Under the pieces are notes generated by a model. It saw only the letters and a list, made by a program, of their open reading frames with translations. It ran no database searches and was not told the DNA's origin. From contig JAUXGB010000003.1 in NCBI GenBank assembly GCA_030622515.1, positions 1-33,326 of the forward strand: a stretch of DNA of 33,326 nucleotides, written 5' to 3'. Source of the stretch: Candidatus Altarchaeota archaeon. GTDB taxonomy: Archaea > SpSt-1190 > DYHY01. Made by a program: the position numbers and the translations under genes. This document shows, piece by piece, positions 7,847 to 20,094 of this stretch. Position 1 is the stretch's first letter. Every line of letters starts with the position of its first letter.

Positions 7847-9463
7847 ATGAAGGCTTGGGCGGCATTCTTCGTGGTTTTTTGCCTGCTCTCGGCGGCCTGC
7901 GCCGACGGCGCATACTTTGACCAATCAATGCAGGGGTTAGAAGAGCCCAGACAGGGAGCTATCGTGATTTGGGACGGCGAGACCGAGACTATTCTCCTTT
8001 CTTCGGCGGTTAGTTGGGAGGAGGAGCCGAGCAGCCTAGTTTGGCTTGTTCCTGTGGTTTCAAGCACCAAACCAGACGTAACGTCCGGCGACATCGACGT
8101 CTTTAAAATCCTTGTAAGCTATCTTGCTGAGGAAACTCGGATTTCAGCGCACTGGGAAGAGGTTTCAGAATTGCAAGACGTATACCTTTATGACATAAAA
8201 ACGCTGAAAGCTGAGGATTCGCATACGCTTTTGGACTGGCTTAACAGTGAAGGCTACACTGTTCCCGAATCTATTCGGTCTTTTTTCGACGAATACACCT
8301 CCAAAGGTAATGTCTATTTTATCGGCAACAATCTTGACTTAGCAAAGAGGTACGGCTGGAACTACACGGACAGCCTCGTTAGGAAAATAGAGGAAAGGAG
8401 AAAGTCGTTCAACAAGACATATCTTCCTCTTGAGCGGAGTGAAGTGACATCCACATCAGTGAAATGGGCTGCCGACCACATCACGAGCAGCATAATTGAG
8501 GGCCGTCCTTTCCCGAGCGACATTGTCAATGGCATCTGGAGGTGTGACGGCGTTGGTTTTGTTGGTACTGGGAGCAATCAACTCATATCTAGGGAGGACT
8601 ATGAGAGATTGCTGTCAGAAGGGTCTTTGGTCGATAACCAAAACCTGAGCTGCATAACCCACCGAGCATGTCGGATTCTCAGCGGCGTTGGAAGGGGCCT
8701 GATTGAAGGCCCGGTCTTGTTATACTGTGAGGACAGCCAAACGGGGACATACTTTGGTTTGTGCGACGGAGAAACAAAAACCGAGAGGGAGGTCAGAAGT
8801 ACTCCCTATATCTCGGAGATGGGTTATTGCATCTCTTTTGTCCAAAAAGCGGGGAGTCTTGAAGCTGCCAGGTCGGCCCTCAGAGACTTGTGTTCGGCTG
8901 ATAAGGTCAAGGAGAAATACGACCAGATAGGGCCGCAGGTTGAAAAAATAATCAAAGAAGAGGTCATGGGGGGAGGAAACTTATCACAGTTCGAAAGGGT
9001 GGACGAGGAGACCAAGAATATGAGGGAGGTCAGAGCGGCACTTCGGAAGGGGCTTACAAAACCCCTCAGGATAGAATTCAAACCGACCACGCCGTTCTAT
9101 CCTTTAGAGATTTCAAGTCTTGGAAAAGGCCATAGTCGAATTGAGGTCTATGTAATTGCTCCTTGGCCTGTTTATGACAACAACGGAATGCTTGATGCAA
9201 AGAAATCAAAGAAAGTTAGCACCCAGCTCAAGTCAGAGCTGGCAGAAAAAAATGTGACAGGTGAAGGGTTGAACTACGTAACAAAGTTTTCTTATAATGG
9301 TCCCTTGTCGAAGCTGAGAGCTGACGCGGAGTTTGAGAAAACTGACGATTTAAAGAGGATTGGGGAAGAACTAAAACAAGCTTCTGTCTCCGCAATAGAC
9401 TCATTGAGAAACGTAGTTTTTAGTGGTCTTGTTTCCTTGATGCGGCTCTTTGACTGGCGTTAG
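7847..9463 (+). CDS. Secreted DUF2330-family protein with a central cysteine-rich insertion
   Basis: 538 aa. An N-terminal signal sequence (hydrophobic residues about 4-18) ends at Cys18 in LLSAAC, a marginal lipobox, so it may be a lipoprotein. Residues about 36-130 match the DUF2330 pattern: GAIVIWDGETETILL, then WLVPVVSSTKPDV, VYLYDIKTLKAEDSHTLLDWL and a GYTVPESI segment. Residues about 380-500 (LRIEFKPTTPFYPLEISSL, IEVYVIAPWPVYD) look like the family's C-terminal half. Between them, at about 215-350, is an insertion with at least seven cysteines. I infer an extracytoplasmic protein held by disulfides or metal. No enzymatic role is known to me. The gene interrupts the str operon on the opposite strand. 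Confidence 0.7.
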   Translation: MKAWAAFFVVFCLLSAACADGAYFDQSMQGLEEPRQGAIVIWDGETETILLSSAVSWEEEPSSLVWLVPVVSSTKPDVTSGDIDVFKILVSYLAEETRISAHWEEVSELQDVYLYDIKTLKAEDSHTLLDWLNSEGYTVPESIRSFFDEYTSKGNVYFIGNNLDLAKRYGWNYTDSLVRKIEERRKSFNKTYLPLERSEVTSTSVKWAADHITSSIIEGRPFPSDIVNGIWRCDGVGFVGTGSNQLISREDYERLLSEGSLVDNQNLSCITHRACRILSGVGRGLIEGPVLLYCEDSQTGTYFGLCDGETKTEREVRSTPYISEMGYCISFVQKAGSLEAARSALRDLCSADKVKEKYDQIGPQVEKIIKEEVMGGGNLSQFERVDEETKNMREVRAALRKGLTKPLRIEFKPTTPFYPLEISSLGKGHSRIEVYVIAPWPVYDNNGMLDAKKSKKVSTQLKSELAEKNVTGEGLNYVTKFSYNGPLSKLRADAEFEKTDDLKRIGEELKQASVSAIDSLRNVVFSGLVSLMRLFDWR

Positions 9464-9585
9464 CGCTTTATATTGGCTGCACGATTCAGCCTGTGCCCCA
9501 GCTTCGGCAAAATCCTCGTCAACACAAGGTTGGCGGGTTTTTAGCCCCAATAGCCCTTTTATAGCGGAAAGTGCCCCCATAGAGT
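9464..9585 (+). promoter_or_regulatory. Intergenic region with TATA-like box for the EamA transporter gene
   Basis: 122 bp. A TATA-like ttttata at 9557-9563 is centred 26 nt before the ATG at 9586, predicting a leaderless mRNA. A T-rich stretch near 9536-9541 may help terminate the upstream gene. No ORF or RNA gene is convincing here. Confidence 0.45.
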
Positions 9586-10518
9586 ATGAAAGGTCTCGGG
9601 TTTGCCTTGATTACTGTATTTTTGGCAAGTCTTTACTCGATTTTTGCAAAGTATCTTGTTAACAGTCTTGAGCCGCTGGCCATACAAACTATGAGGTATG
9701 TTCTTGCGTCTGTTGTTCTCTTGGTTTTCATCTATTATAAGAGAAGACTTGAAAATTTAAAAGCTGTCTCGGCAAGGCATGTACTTTTCATTGCAGCAAT
9801 TTCGTTTTTCTCTGCATTTGCAGGGCCTTTGCTATACCTGTATGGGCTTAAGTTTACAAGCGTAATCAACTCCGTCCTTGTTTTCAAAATGGAGGTCGTA
9901 ATAACTTCCCTCCTTGCAGTCGTCATGGTTAAGGAAAGGGTTACAAAACACCAGATAATGGGTGCAGCCATAATGTTTCTTGGTGTTCTTGTGACAATTT
10001 CCAACGGCAACTTTAGCAATTTCAGTCTTAATTGGGGTGATGTCCTTGTGTTTTTCTCTGTGCTGGCTTTCTCGACAGGAACTGTGTTTTTCAAAAAGTT
10101 TGTTCATCGGGTTCCTGCAGAAGATGTGGTTATGCTTCGAAATATCTTTGGAGCCTTGTTTTTCGTTCTTGCTTCCGCCTTTGCAATCGACTACATGGAA
10201 GTTATTCCTCAAATGAGCCTTGACCTAGTTGCAGTTCTTCTTGCAATGGTTATCCTGCCAACAACTATTGGAGTTTATTGTTTCTATAGGGCCCTTCAGG
10301 TGTCAAAAGCAAGTGAACTTGCGACGGTGGCCCTTCTGACCCCTATATTTACATCAATTCTTGCTGTCGCTTTTCTTGGCGAGACTCTGTCTATTTGGCA
10401 ATTGATTGGCGGTGTTTTGATTATTGGCGGACTCGTCTTCCTTGAGGTTCACTTCAGAAAGGTCAGGCCAAGGCATAAGAGAAGAAGAAACCTCAAGCTT
10501 AAGCACTGGCACCATTAG
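9586..10518 (+). CDS. EamA/DMT-superfamily transporter
   Basis: 310 aa with ten predicted membrane helices arranged as two EamA repeats (residues about 4-140 and 150-285). The C-terminus is a short, strongly basic cytoplasmic tail (RPRHKRRRNLKLKHWHH). Typical features are the N-terminal helix followed by FAKYLVNSLEPLAIQTMRYV, and LGETLSIWQLIGGVLIIGGL near the end. Drug/metabolite transporters move small metabolites, sugars or amino acids; the substrate cannot be predicted here. A hand count of one 60-nt line gives about 42% GC, below the ribosomal operon, so late insertion is possible. It converges on rps7 with a 33-nt gap. Confidence 0.85.
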   Translation: MKGLGFALITVFLASLYSIFAKYLVNSLEPLAIQTMRYVLASVVLLVFIYYKRRLENLKAVSARHVLFIAAISFFSAFAGPLLYLYGLKFTSVINSVLVFKMEVVITSLLAVVMVKERVTKHQIMGAAIMFLGVLVTISNGNFSNFSLNWGDVLVFFSVLAFSTGTVFFKKFVHRVPAEDVVMLRNIFGALFFVLASAFAIDYMEVIPQMSLDLVAVLLAMVILPTTIGVYCFYRALQVSKASELATVALLTPIFTSILAVAFLGETLSIWQLIGGVLIIGGLVFLEVHFRKVRPRHKRRRNLKLKHWHH

Positions 10519-10551
10519 TTTTCGGAAAGGGATAAAGGGCAGCTAAAAAAA

Positions 10552-11157
10552 TTACCTTGAGGCTTCTGCCTGTCGCTCAATCATGTCTTTCTTGTTGACG
10601 GCGAAGGACTTGGGGTCGCCTGTTGATGCCGCGATGAGCTCGTCAGCCAGACAAGCTTCGAGCCTCAGCCTTGACTTGAGCGACTTGCTCATTGAGCCTT
10701 TTGTAATCATTCCAAGGGCAAGGTCGAGTCGCCTCTGCGGCGACACATCTACCGAGACAGGGTGCTTTATCCCACCGTACTCGACAGTTGTTGTCTCGCC
10801 CCGAGGGGCAGAGTGCTCTATCGCCTTTACAAGAATCTGAATCGGGTTCTTACTTGTTTTCTTCTCGATTATCTGAAAGGCCTTCTTGGCAACAAGGTAC
10901 ATCTTCTGCTTCTTTCCTGTGTTTCGTCCCGACGTGAAGACGTGCTTTTTGCTGCACTTTACATGACCAGTTACCATCATCTTGGTAATCATCCTTTCAA
11001 CCACATTGTTCTTTTTCTTCCAGAACCTCTTCTTCGTGTGCTTTGCACCTGTGTGGGGGACCATGATCGGGTCAAGGTTGATGTAATCCTTAAGCCCGAG
11101 GTCGTGGACCTCTACCTTGGATGTATCCCATATGTTGAACAGTTTCATGTCGACCAT
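10552..11157 (-). CDS. rps7: 30S ribosomal protein S7 (uS7)
   Basis: 201 aa, normal for the archaeal protein, which nucleates assembly of the small-subunit head. Diagnostic segments are KLFNIWDTSKVEVHDLGLKDYI at the N-terminus and HSAPRGETTTVEYGGI followed by VDVSPQRRLDLAL in the middle. The C-terminus runs SFAVNKKDMIERQAEASR. It lies 5 nt after rps12 and is the last gene of the polymerase/S12/S7 transcript before the two opposite-strand genes. Confidence 0.97.
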   Translation of the reverse strand: MVDMKLFNIWDTSKVEVHDLGLKDYINLDPIMVPHTGAKHTKKRFWKKKNNVVERMITKMMVTGHVKCSKKHVFTSGRNTGKKQKMYLVAKKAFQIIEKKTSKNPIQILVKAIEHSAPRGETTTVEYGGIKHPVSVDVSPQRRLDLALGMITKGSMSKSLKSRLRLEACLADELIAASTGDPKSFAVNKKDMIERQAEASR

Positions 11158-11162
11158 AATAA

Positions 11163-11600
11163 TTACCTTTTCTTTTTCTCAATCCTTCCGCGTCGCACCA
11201 TCTCGAGAGAGGTGTTGTTTACCTTGACAACGGCCCATCTTACACCCGGGATATCTCCCATAGCTCGTCCCATTGCTCCGCCGATTCCCTGAACAGTTAC
11301 TTCATCGTGCTCGTCAATGTGGTTGATAGCTCCGTCGCCCGGGGCAAAGGCGGTTATTTGCTTGCCGTTCTTGATTAACTGGATCCTGACGCACTTCCTT
11401 ATGCCGGAGTTTGGCTGTTTTGCCTCGATGCCAACCTTTTCAAGGACGATGCCGCGTGCCTGTGGCGCTTTCTTCAAAGGATCCGACTGGAGACGGGTTT
11501 CGTAGAAGCTTCGCCTGAAGGATTTCTGGAGCTTTCTGAACCTCTTCCTCTTCTTTTCCAGCGTTGCAGCCGCGAACAGCCCCTTTGTCTTTCTTGCCAT
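11163..11600 (-). CDS. rps12: 30S ribosomal protein S12 (uS12)
   Basis: 145 aa, normal for archaea. uS12 contributes to decoding accuracy at the A site. Diagnostic stretches are [36 protein letters not shown] and [19 protein letters not shown], followed by a basic C-terminus. A TATA-like box at 11624-11631 is centred 28 nt before the ATG, in the 36-nt gap after nusA. S12-S7 can therefore probably be transcribed independently of the polymerase genes, as a leaderless message. Confidence 0.97.
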   Translation of the reverse strand: MARKTKGLFAAATLEKKRKRFRKLQKSFRRSFYETRLQSDPLKKAPQARGIVLEKVGIEAKQPNSGIRKCVRIQLIKNGKQITAFAPGDGAINHIDEHDEVTVQGIGGAMGRAMGDIPGVRWAVVKVNNTSLEMVRRGRIEKKKR

Positions 11601-11623
11601 TTATTCAGCACTTCCGCATTCCA

Positions 11624-11631
11624 TTTATAAA
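11624..11631 (-). promoter_or_regulatory. Internal TATA-like box for rps12-rps7
   Basis: tttataaa within the nusA-rps12 gap, centred about 28 nt upstream of the rps12 ATG. The spacing matches other presumed leaderless promoters in the window. Confidence 0.5.
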
Positions 11632-11636
11632 TTTGT

Positions 11637-12074
11637 CTATTTTACCTCAATATCGTCCACAATGTGGTGCCTTTTGACGTAATCCTTGAGTTCGTTAAAC
11701 CTTTTCTTCCTGCTTGAGAGCAGAATCTTCTTGTCTCTTGATTCGACCATGACGTTGATTACCTTTGAGCCGTCGCTCTTTTGTGACATGTAGATGTTTT
11801 TCGGTTTTATGGGGTGGATAATGTTTTTCACAAACTGGACAGCGTCCTTTGAGTACTCTATCAGGTCGACTTTCTTATTGATTGAGCTCTCGACCTTCTT
11901 GACATTGATTCCGCCTTTTCCTATGGCAAGCCCCATATCTCCGCCTTTGACGACGAAGGTCACCCTGTCGCCCTTAACTATGCAGTCTCTTACGCTGGCC
12001 CCCGTGACAGCTTCAAACAGGCCAATGTATCTGAACTCGTTAGCGTTGATTTTGATAACTTTTACTCCACCCAT
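11637..12074 (-). CDS. nusA: NusA-like KH-domain transcription/termination protein
   Basis: 145 aa. Archaeal NusA is short and consists of two KH domains without the bacterial N-terminal polymerase-binding and S1 domains. The first KH loop is visible as AIGKGGINVKKV (about residues 60-70). The second domain follows HPIKPKNIYMSQKS. It binds RNA and is thought to affect elongation or termination. It starts directly after the L30e stop with no spacing, in the standard position between L30e and S12. Confidence 0.93.
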   Translation of the reverse strand: MGGVKVIKINANEFRYIGLFEAVTGASVRDCIVKGDRVTFVVKGGDMGLAIGKGGINVKKVESSINKKVDLIEYSKDAVQFVKNIIHPIKPKNIYMSQKSDGSKVINVMVESRDKKILLSSRKKRFNELKDYVKRHHIVDDIEVK

Positions 12075-16076
<4,002 letters not shown>

Positions 16077-17885
16077 CTATCCCTTGTCCTCCAGCCTTAG
16101 TTTTGGGAGTATGCCAAGTGACATCAACTCCTCAAGAAGAATGTGGAATGCATAAGACATTTCCACAAACTCCACCCGGTTCCCTTCTCCACACATCGGG
16201 CAGTATGCTTTTTCCTTCTGGCTGTCATAGACTGCGTGTACCCTGCATCTTTCACAGACAGCGATTGTTGTCTTGTCCGAGTCGAAGCGCTCCTTCAGCA
16301 GCAGTGCGGCGCCGTGGGCCACAAGGCAGTCCTTTTCCATTTCTCCCATCCTCAGACCGCCCTTCTTACTTCGTCCTTCTGTTGGCTGTCTTGTAAGAAT
16401 CTGAACGGGGCCTCTGGCTCTTGCGTGAAGCTTGTTAAGCACCATGTGCCTCAGCTTGTGGTAATAGATTATCCCGGTGTAGATTTCCGCCTCGAATGCC
16501 TTTCCTGTTCTTCCGTCATAGAATCTTTCCTTTCCGGAACTCTTGAAGCCGTGCTTTTCGAGAATCGTTTTCATTTCCTTTTCCGGGTTTTCTGCGAAGG
16601 CGGTTCCGTCAATTAGTTTGCCTTCGAGCGCGCCAGCCTTTCCCGCAAGGAACTCCAGCAACTGGGAAACCGTCATTCGTGACGGGATACCGTGTGGGTT
16701 GGTTATCATGTCAGGAATAAGCCCACTTTCAGAGAAAGGCAGGTCTTCCTCAGGAACTATCATGCCGACAACCCCTTTCTGCCCGTGACGTGAAGAGAAT
16801 TTGTCTCCAAGCTCGGGAACCCTGTCATCCCTCATCCTCACCTTGACCATCTTGTGGCCCTCAGTGTCTTCCGTTATTGCGACAAGGTCTGCGACCCCTC
16901 TTTCGCCATGCCTTATTGAGATTGATGTCTCTCGCCTGTTCTCGACCCCGCGCCGGAAGACGTCAACTGCACCCAAGAATCGCGGCGGTGATGTTCTTCC
17001 AATTATCACGTCCTCGCTCTTCAGTGGAGATTCAAGTTCGACAATTCCGTCGGAACCGAGGTTCCTGTAGAGGCTTTCTACCCGGTAGCCAATGACATCT
17101 TTTTCAGGGGCTTCTATCCTGTCTTCCTGCCCGCCAGGGTAGCGCTTCTCGGAGGTCTTGTACGGCCTGTAGAATGTACTTCTGCCAAGTCCCCGCTCGA
17201 TGGATGACTTGTTAATAACCACTGCGTCCTCCATGTTGTAGCCTTCCCATGTGCAAAGGGCGACAACAAAGTTCTGCCCGGCCGGATGGGTATCAAAGCC
17301 GACAATGTCAGTTAGCTTCGAGCGCACGACAGGCGTCTGGGGGTAGTGGAGGATGTTAGAATAGGTGTCAAACCTAAGCAGGTAGTTTGTTGAATAGATC
17401 CCAAGTGCCTGCTTCACCCCTTTGGAAGCCCCGTAGTTTACCCTGTCACCCCGTGAGAAGTTGGCAAAGGGCACCAGCGAAGCCGGCAGTCCAAGAATCG
17501 TTATAGGGTCTATCTCAAGATGGGTGTGGTCAGGAGTAACATCTTTTGGCCTGAGCGCGATGAAAAGATTTTCCTCTTCCTCGGCATCGACGAATTCCAC
17601 TTTTCCCTGCGCAAGCAAGTCATCCCACTTTAGGCTTCCTTTCTTCACTTTTGTTATGTCGGCAGGTGTGAGTTTCGGCTTTCCGCCCTCTACAACTATC
17701 AGCGGCCTCAAGACTCTCCCCGCATCTGTGAAAATCCTCACCTCGTCGGATTCCTCCAGATAGGATACTGAAACCTGCGGGTCAACTTTCCCACTTCTCC
17801 TCTGGACCCTGAACTTTTCGACAAGGGCCTTCGGGTCGCTGTGTGTTCCAACCATTCTTCCGTTAAGTATTATGTCTGCCATCAT
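16077..17885 (-). CDS. rpoB1: DNA-directed RNA polymerase subunit B'
   Basis: 602 aa, the C-terminal half of the second-largest subunit, encoded separately as in many euryarchaeal lineages. Conserved segments are NFSRGDRVNYGASKGVKQALGI, CTWEGYNMEDAVVINKSSI, KFSSRHGQKGVVGMI and GLRMGEMEKDCLVAHGAA. A zinc site near the C-terminus has the pattern CxxC...CxxC (CERCR ... CPMCGEG). Two tandem ATGs occur at 17885 and 17882; the first overlaps the rpoB'' stop (TAATG), indicating translational coupling. Confidence 0.98.
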   Translation of the reverse strand: MMADIILNGRMVGTHSDPKALVEKFRVQRRSGKVDPQVSVSYLEESDEVRIFTDAGRVLRPLIVVEGGKPKLTPADITKVKKGSLKWDDLLAQGKVEFVDAEEEENLFIALRPKDVTPDHTHLEIDPITILGLPASLVPFANFSRGDRVNYGASKGVKQALGIYSTNYLLRFDTYSNILHYPQTPVVRSKLTDIVGFDTHPAGQNFVVALCTWEGYNMEDAVVINKSSIERGLGRSTFYRPYKTSEKRYPGGQEDRIEAPEKDVIGYRVESLYRNLGSDGIVELESPLKSEDVIIGRTSPPRFLGAVDVFRRGVENRRETSISIRHGERGVADLVAITEDTEGHKMVKVRMRDDRVPELGDKFSSRHGQKGVVGMIVPEEDLPFSESGLIPDMITNPHGIPSRMTVSQLLEFLAGKAGALEGKLIDGTAFAENPEKEMKTILEKHGFKSSGKERFYDGRTGKAFEAEIYTGIIYYHKLRHMVLNKLHARARGPVQILTRQPTEGRSKKGGLRMGEMEKDCLVAHGAALLLKERFDSDKTTIAVCERCRVHAVYDSQKEKAYCPMCGEGNRVEFVEMSYAFHILLEELMSLGILPKLRLEDKG

Positions 17886-19375
17886 TACTCACCCCATTTC
17901 TCCACGCCAAGCAGAAGGAGATTTTTCCTTATGCTCTCGGCCTCGGCGCCTTCTGTAACCTTGCCAAGCAAGGCTAGGTTTTTTCTCAAGCCAATGTTCT
18001 GACCCTCAGGGGTTTCGGAGGCGCAAAGTTTTCCCCAGTGGGTTGGATGAAGCTCCCTCGCCTCAAAGTGGGGCTGTGATGTCGTCAGCGGCGACAGGAC
18101 TCGCCTCAAGTGAGAGAGGGTGTCCATGTAGTTCAGCCTTTGCAAGTGCTGGGAAACTCCTGTTCGCCCGCCAACCCAGTAGCCGGTGGCAAGGGCGGAT
18201 TCGAGCCGCCTTGTGAGCAGCTGCTCACGAACAACAGTCTCCAGAGGAGGCTCCCGCCCCCGCTTGGTTATCCTTTCGAAAGAATATTTCATGTCGTTCA
18301 GCAGCGCCTTGAAGGAGGCACGGAAGAGTTGTTCCATAAGCTCGCCTGCGAGCTTAAGCCTCTTGTTTGCATAATGGTCCTTGTCGTCCTCACTGACATA
18401 GTTGTAGTGAAGCTTGATTAGTTTTTCGCAGCACTTTCCAAGATAGCGGGCTTTTTCCATCTTGTCTGAATGCCTTCTCCCAATGTGGGGGAAGAGGTAC
18501 TGGTCGAGGAGCTGGGAAACCCTCTCTACCCTGTACTCCTGGCCCTGACCTATCTTCATCTGCCGTCCAATCCAGTCAAGCGCATCCTCGGTTGTGTGGA
18601 TGTCGCCTGTGGTTTCAAGGTTAATCATTATGTCCTCGAAAAGCCTTTCGTCCTGCGAAACAACTTTCATTATGTCCTCATCTCTTTCGAGACCGAGGGC
18701 CATCATCAGGACAACCAGTGGGATGCGAAGCACCCTTGCAAAAGATATCCGGATAGAACCGTCGTTCAGCCTCTCGAAAAGGTGAGGCACTCTGAAACCG
18801 GGAGCCTCAGAGAACAGCCTTGCGATTTCTGTCGCAGACCCGCTTTTCTTCCTCTCAATGAGTGGCAGGTTTGGCCGCAAATCCTCAATCGCAATCAGGA
18901 CTCTCTCTGTCCCGTTAATTATGAAATATCCTCCCGGGTCGCCGGGGTCTTCGCCAACATCGATTAACTCCTTTCTGGAAAGCTTGGAAAGCAGGCAGGG
19001 TTTTGACCTCAGCATGATTGGCATCTTGCCGACTTCTGCTTTGATTGGCTCGTTCCTTATCCCGTCCCGTTCAACAATAAGTTCGAGGATGATTGGAGAG
19101 CCGTAGGTGATTTCCCTAATCCTTGCTTCAGACGGAAGGAGTTCGTTCTGGGAGCCGTCGGCTTCCTTGACGACTGGCTTCTTCAGGTAAATCTTCCCGA
19201 ACTTAATCTTGTACTCGCTTGACCCTGCGGGAATAACTGCCGGGACAAGCTCGCCAACCTCGTTGACGACGTTCTGCATTCCCTCTAAAATAAACCTGTT
19301 GTACGAATCAATGTGGTGACGTACCATTCCGTACCTGTCAAAAAATCCCCTGATAATGTGTTCGAAACCTTCCAT
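17885..19375 (-). CDS. rpoB2: DNA-directed RNA polymerase subunit B''
   Basis: 496 aa, the N-terminal half of the second-largest subunit. Visible features are an N-terminal HIIRGFFDRYGMVRHHIDSYN, the lobe with NGTERVLIAIEDLRPN, and the fork region ending in QRLNYMDTLSHLRRVLSPL and HPTHWGKLCASETPEGQNIGLRKNL. A strong Shine-Dalgarno sequence GGAGGT (complement of 19385-19390) lies 9 nt before the ATG, unlike the leaderless pattern elsewhere, so a leader is expected here. The usual rpoH gene is not found upstream; tRNA genes and a hairpin array occupy that position. Confidence 0.98.
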   Translation of the reverse strand: MEGFEHIIRGFFDRYGMVRHHIDSYNRFILEGMQNVVNEVGELVPAVIPAGSSEYKIKFGKIYLKKPVVKEADGSQNELLPSEARIREITYGSPIILELIVERDGIRNEPIKAEVGKMPIMLRSKPCLLSKLSRKELIDVGEDPGDPGGYFIINGTERVLIAIEDLRPNLPLIERKKSGSATEIARLFSEAPGFRVPHLFERLNDGSIRISFARVLRIPLVVLMMALGLERDEDIMKVVSQDERLFEDIMINLETTGDIHTTEDALDWIGRQMKIGQGQEYRVERVSQLLDQYLFPHIGRRHSDKMEKARYLGKCCEKLIKLHYNYVSEDDKDHYANKRLKLAGELMEQLFRASFKALLNDMKYSFERITKRGREPPLETVVREQLLTRRLESALATGYWVGGRTGVSQHLQRLNYMDTLSHLRRVLSPLTTSQPHFEARELHPTHWGKLCASETPEGQNIGLRKNLALLGKVTEGAEAESIRKNLLLLGVEKWGE

Positions 19376-19384
19376 TAGAATACA

Positions 19385-19390
19385 ACCTCC
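19385..19390 (-). promoter_or_regulatory. Strong Shine-Dalgarno of rpoB''
   Basis: GGAGGT on the minus strand, 9 nt before the rpoB'' ATG. It is the clearest ribosome-binding site in the window and fixes the start of the polymerase operon at 19375. Confidence 0.75.
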
Positions 19391-19461
19391 AAAGGTGAGA
19401 ATGAATCAATGACCTGACGGGAAATCCTCGATGTCCCAAGAGAAAACTGCTTGACATTTTT

Positions 19462-19487
19462 GATAGGTGATGGTGGGCCCAGTGGGA
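19462..19487. repeat. Copy of the tRNA-Lys 3' end plus trailer (26-bp direct repeat, distal copy)
   Basis: An exact 26-bp match to 19588-19613. On the tRNA strand it covers the end of the T-loop, the T-stem 3' strand, the acceptor 3' strand, A73, CCA and about 9 nt of trailer. The flanking bases differ on both sides (t versus g before; caagcc versus ttcgaa after). The rest of the tRNA is absent, so this is not a tRNA gene. Confidence 0.85.
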
Positions 19488-19587
19488 CAAGCCTTTTTCC
19501 AAAAGCCTTGAGGGAAAACCGCGTGTCAAGACACGCACAAGAATTTTTCTTGGGGTGACCCTTAGACCTTCTTTTGCTAAAAGAAGG
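19488..19587. repeat. Hairpin array between the tRNA-Lys gene and its 3'-end copy
   Basis: Four clear hairpins fill this 100-nt stretch. 19488-19510: ten positions with one C-C mismatch at the sixth pair from a 3-nt loop. 19521-19536: 6 bp with a 4-nt loop. 19538-19552: 6 bp with a 3-nt loop. 19567-19587: a perfect 9 bp with a 3-nt loop. The stems differ in sequence, so these are not copies of one palindrome. No ORF is present. Transcribed with the tRNA, they would form a chain of short stem-loops in the trailer. Confidence 0.75.
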
Positions 19588-19596
19588 GATAGGTGA

Positions 19597-19704
19597 TGGT
19601 GGGCCCAGTGGGATTCGAACCCACGACCCTCTGCTAGCTTCACGACCAAAGGTTTCTTCAGCAGTGTAAAAGGCAGATGCTCTGCCATGCTGAGCTATGG
19701 GCCC
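19597..19704 (-). tRNA. tRNA-Lys(UUU) with a 31-nt intron
   Basis: The 7-bp acceptor stem (gggccca with tgggccc) is perfect and the CCA tail is encoded (19597-19599). The D-stem is GCTC/GAGC, the T-arm is GTGGG/CCCAC with loop TTCGAAT, and the anticodon stem is TCTGC/GCAGA. The anticodon TTT is the complement of 19668-19670. Removing 19636-19666 after A37 restores the loop CTTTTAA. The intron forms a bulge-helix-bulge site: CTTT pairs with intron GAAG, flanked by 3-nt bulges TAC and CTA, each cut after the second base. That is the motif the archaeal tRNA-splicing endonuclease recognises. Confidence 0.95.
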
Positions 19705-19716
19705 GCGTTTGTGAGG

Positions 19717-19789
19717 CGCCCCGACTGGGATTCGAACCCAGGTCACAGCCGTGACAGGGCTGTATTCTAGTCCACTATACCATCGGGGC
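19717..19789 (-). tRNA. tRNA-Asp(GUC)
   Basis: Acceptor stem gccccga with tcggggc, discriminator G73 as expected for Asp, anticodon stem CAGCC/GGCTG with loop CTGTCAC (anticodon GTC), and T-arm CTGGG/CCCAG with loop TTCGAAT. There is no intron. The CCA is not fully encoded (CCT follows G73). It lies 12 nt upstream of tRNA-Lys, so the two are probably cotranscribed. The nearest TATA-like candidate is a weak ttaa element near 19810-19817. Confidence 0.95.
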
Positions 19790-20094
19790 ATTAGTGCGAG
19801 ATACTTCTCCTTAATCCTGCCGAGGTTTTTTGAAATTTTTGGTATTTGGGGGTGCAATCTGTTGAAAATGTCCAGATTCCCGTCAATGCTGTTCGAACGG
19901 GATATATCTACCTGTCTGGGGGTTTCTGACCTCAAGAAATTACCTCACTCCAGCCTCACAGGATTGGCGGAAAAGTTCCCTTTAAATAGTTTTCGCTACC
20001 GGTGGGAGTGGAAAAAACACGGCTTCCAGCCCTCCCCCAGAGTAGGTTAAATCGGGCTTTTTCACTACCTTAGACGGGTAACATAGCCGACATC
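19790..20094. other. Intergenic region between tRNA-Asp and the HD-GYP-like gene
   Basis: About 300 bp with no convincing ORF. It holds several minus-strand TATA-like elements (about 19902-19907 and 19981-19988) that might drive the tRNA-Asp/Lys transcript, and weak inverted repeats such as cccgt/acggg around 19879-19901. I looked for a structured RNA gene such as SRP or RNase P RNA and could not support one. Confidence 0.4.

Noticed and set aside
19462-19487. Second tRNA-Lys gene or pseudogene
   Set aside because: Only the last strand of the T-stem, the acceptor 3' strand and the tail are present; the rest of a tRNA is missing and does not fit in the flanking sequence.
19375-19935. 186-codon minus-strand open frame upstream of rpoB''
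   Set aside because: It reads straight through tRNA-Asp, tRNA-Lys and the hairpin array; the apparent protein is a by-product of those genes.
19790-20094. SRP RNA or RNase P RNA gene
   Set aside because: No characteristic helices or conserved core sequences could be found; only weak scattered inverted repeats.
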